DNA from: Antedon mediterranea
Lineage: Eukaryota > Echinodermata > Crinoidea > Comatulida > Antedonidae
Reading direction: 5' to 3'
DNA: 64,000 nucleotides
NCBI RefSeq assembly: GCF_964355755.1
Contig: NC_092671.1
Coordinates: 18,194,001-18,258,000, forward strand
Below the pieces are notes generated by a model. That model had not been told where the DNA came from. It did no database searches and saw only the letters and a program-made list of their open reading frames with translations. The position numbers and the translations under genes were made by a program. Every line of letters begins with the position of its first letter. Within the stretch, counting starts at the first letter, position 1. Below, in pieces: positions 63,991-64,000 of this stretch.

Positions 63991-64000
63991 AAAGACCATC

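Overview
The window looks like A+T-rich (roughly one third G+C by eye), intron-rich, repeat-dense genomic DNA from a marine invertebrate deuterostome. An echinoderm is my best guess, from a type III (R3) receptor tyrosine phosphatase with many small exons, jockey/CR1/L2-like LINEs with (ATT)n tails, tRNA-headed SINE-like sequences, a marine-invertebrate-type CCTCCGCCAAGGAGG inverted-repeat element, and a great excess of the palindrome TAGGCCTA. The phylum is an inference; no rRNA or mitochondrial marker is present.

One large protein-coding gene fills most of the window on the minus strand (about 51.1 kb down to base 63, continuing out of the window to the left). I reconstructed 24 coding exons; all have GT..AG sites and every junction keeps frame, giving about 1850 residues. 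In order the protein has: a signal peptide split between exon 1 (51.1 kb) and a 31-nt microexon (29.9 kb); a Ser/Thr/Pro-rich mucin-like region of about 535 residues on one exon (24.7-26.4 kb) with a near-identical 60-residue tandem duplication; nine fibronectin type III (FN3) domains, each on a single phase 1-1 exon (23.6-11.8 kb); a tenth FN3 domain over three exons (11.7-10.1 kb); an R3-type membrane-proximal domain over two exons (9.4-8.8 kb); a transmembrane helix (5.4 kb); and the N-terminal two thirds of a phosphatase domain (3.7-0.06 kb), ending at the codons for His-Cys of the active site. The rest of the catalytic P-loop and any second phosphatase domain lie outside the window.

The introns, especially the 21-kb intron 1 (29.9-51.1 kb), hold minisatellites (20, 26 and 30 bp units), inverted-repeat elements, several copies of a GTCG/GTCT-rich element with terminal direct repeats, LINE 3' ends and a tRNA-derived repeat. 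Upstream of the gene (51.2-64 kb) I find no convincing host gene. That part holds a perfect 60-bp inverted repeat next to a truncated tRNA-like sequence, long (TA)n and (GAT/AAT)n microsatellites, a deleted LINE fragment, and a LINE copy with an intact reverse transcriptase domain (59.9-61.7 kb).

I see no operon, CRISPR array, phage or novel multi-gene system. The observations most worth following are the mucin-plus-FN3 phosphatase receptor, a possible poison or soluble-isoform exon before its transmembrane segment, the duplicated 60-residue mucin unit, the TAGGCCTA excess, the perfect inverted repeat at 55 kb, and the LINE-microsatellite junction.
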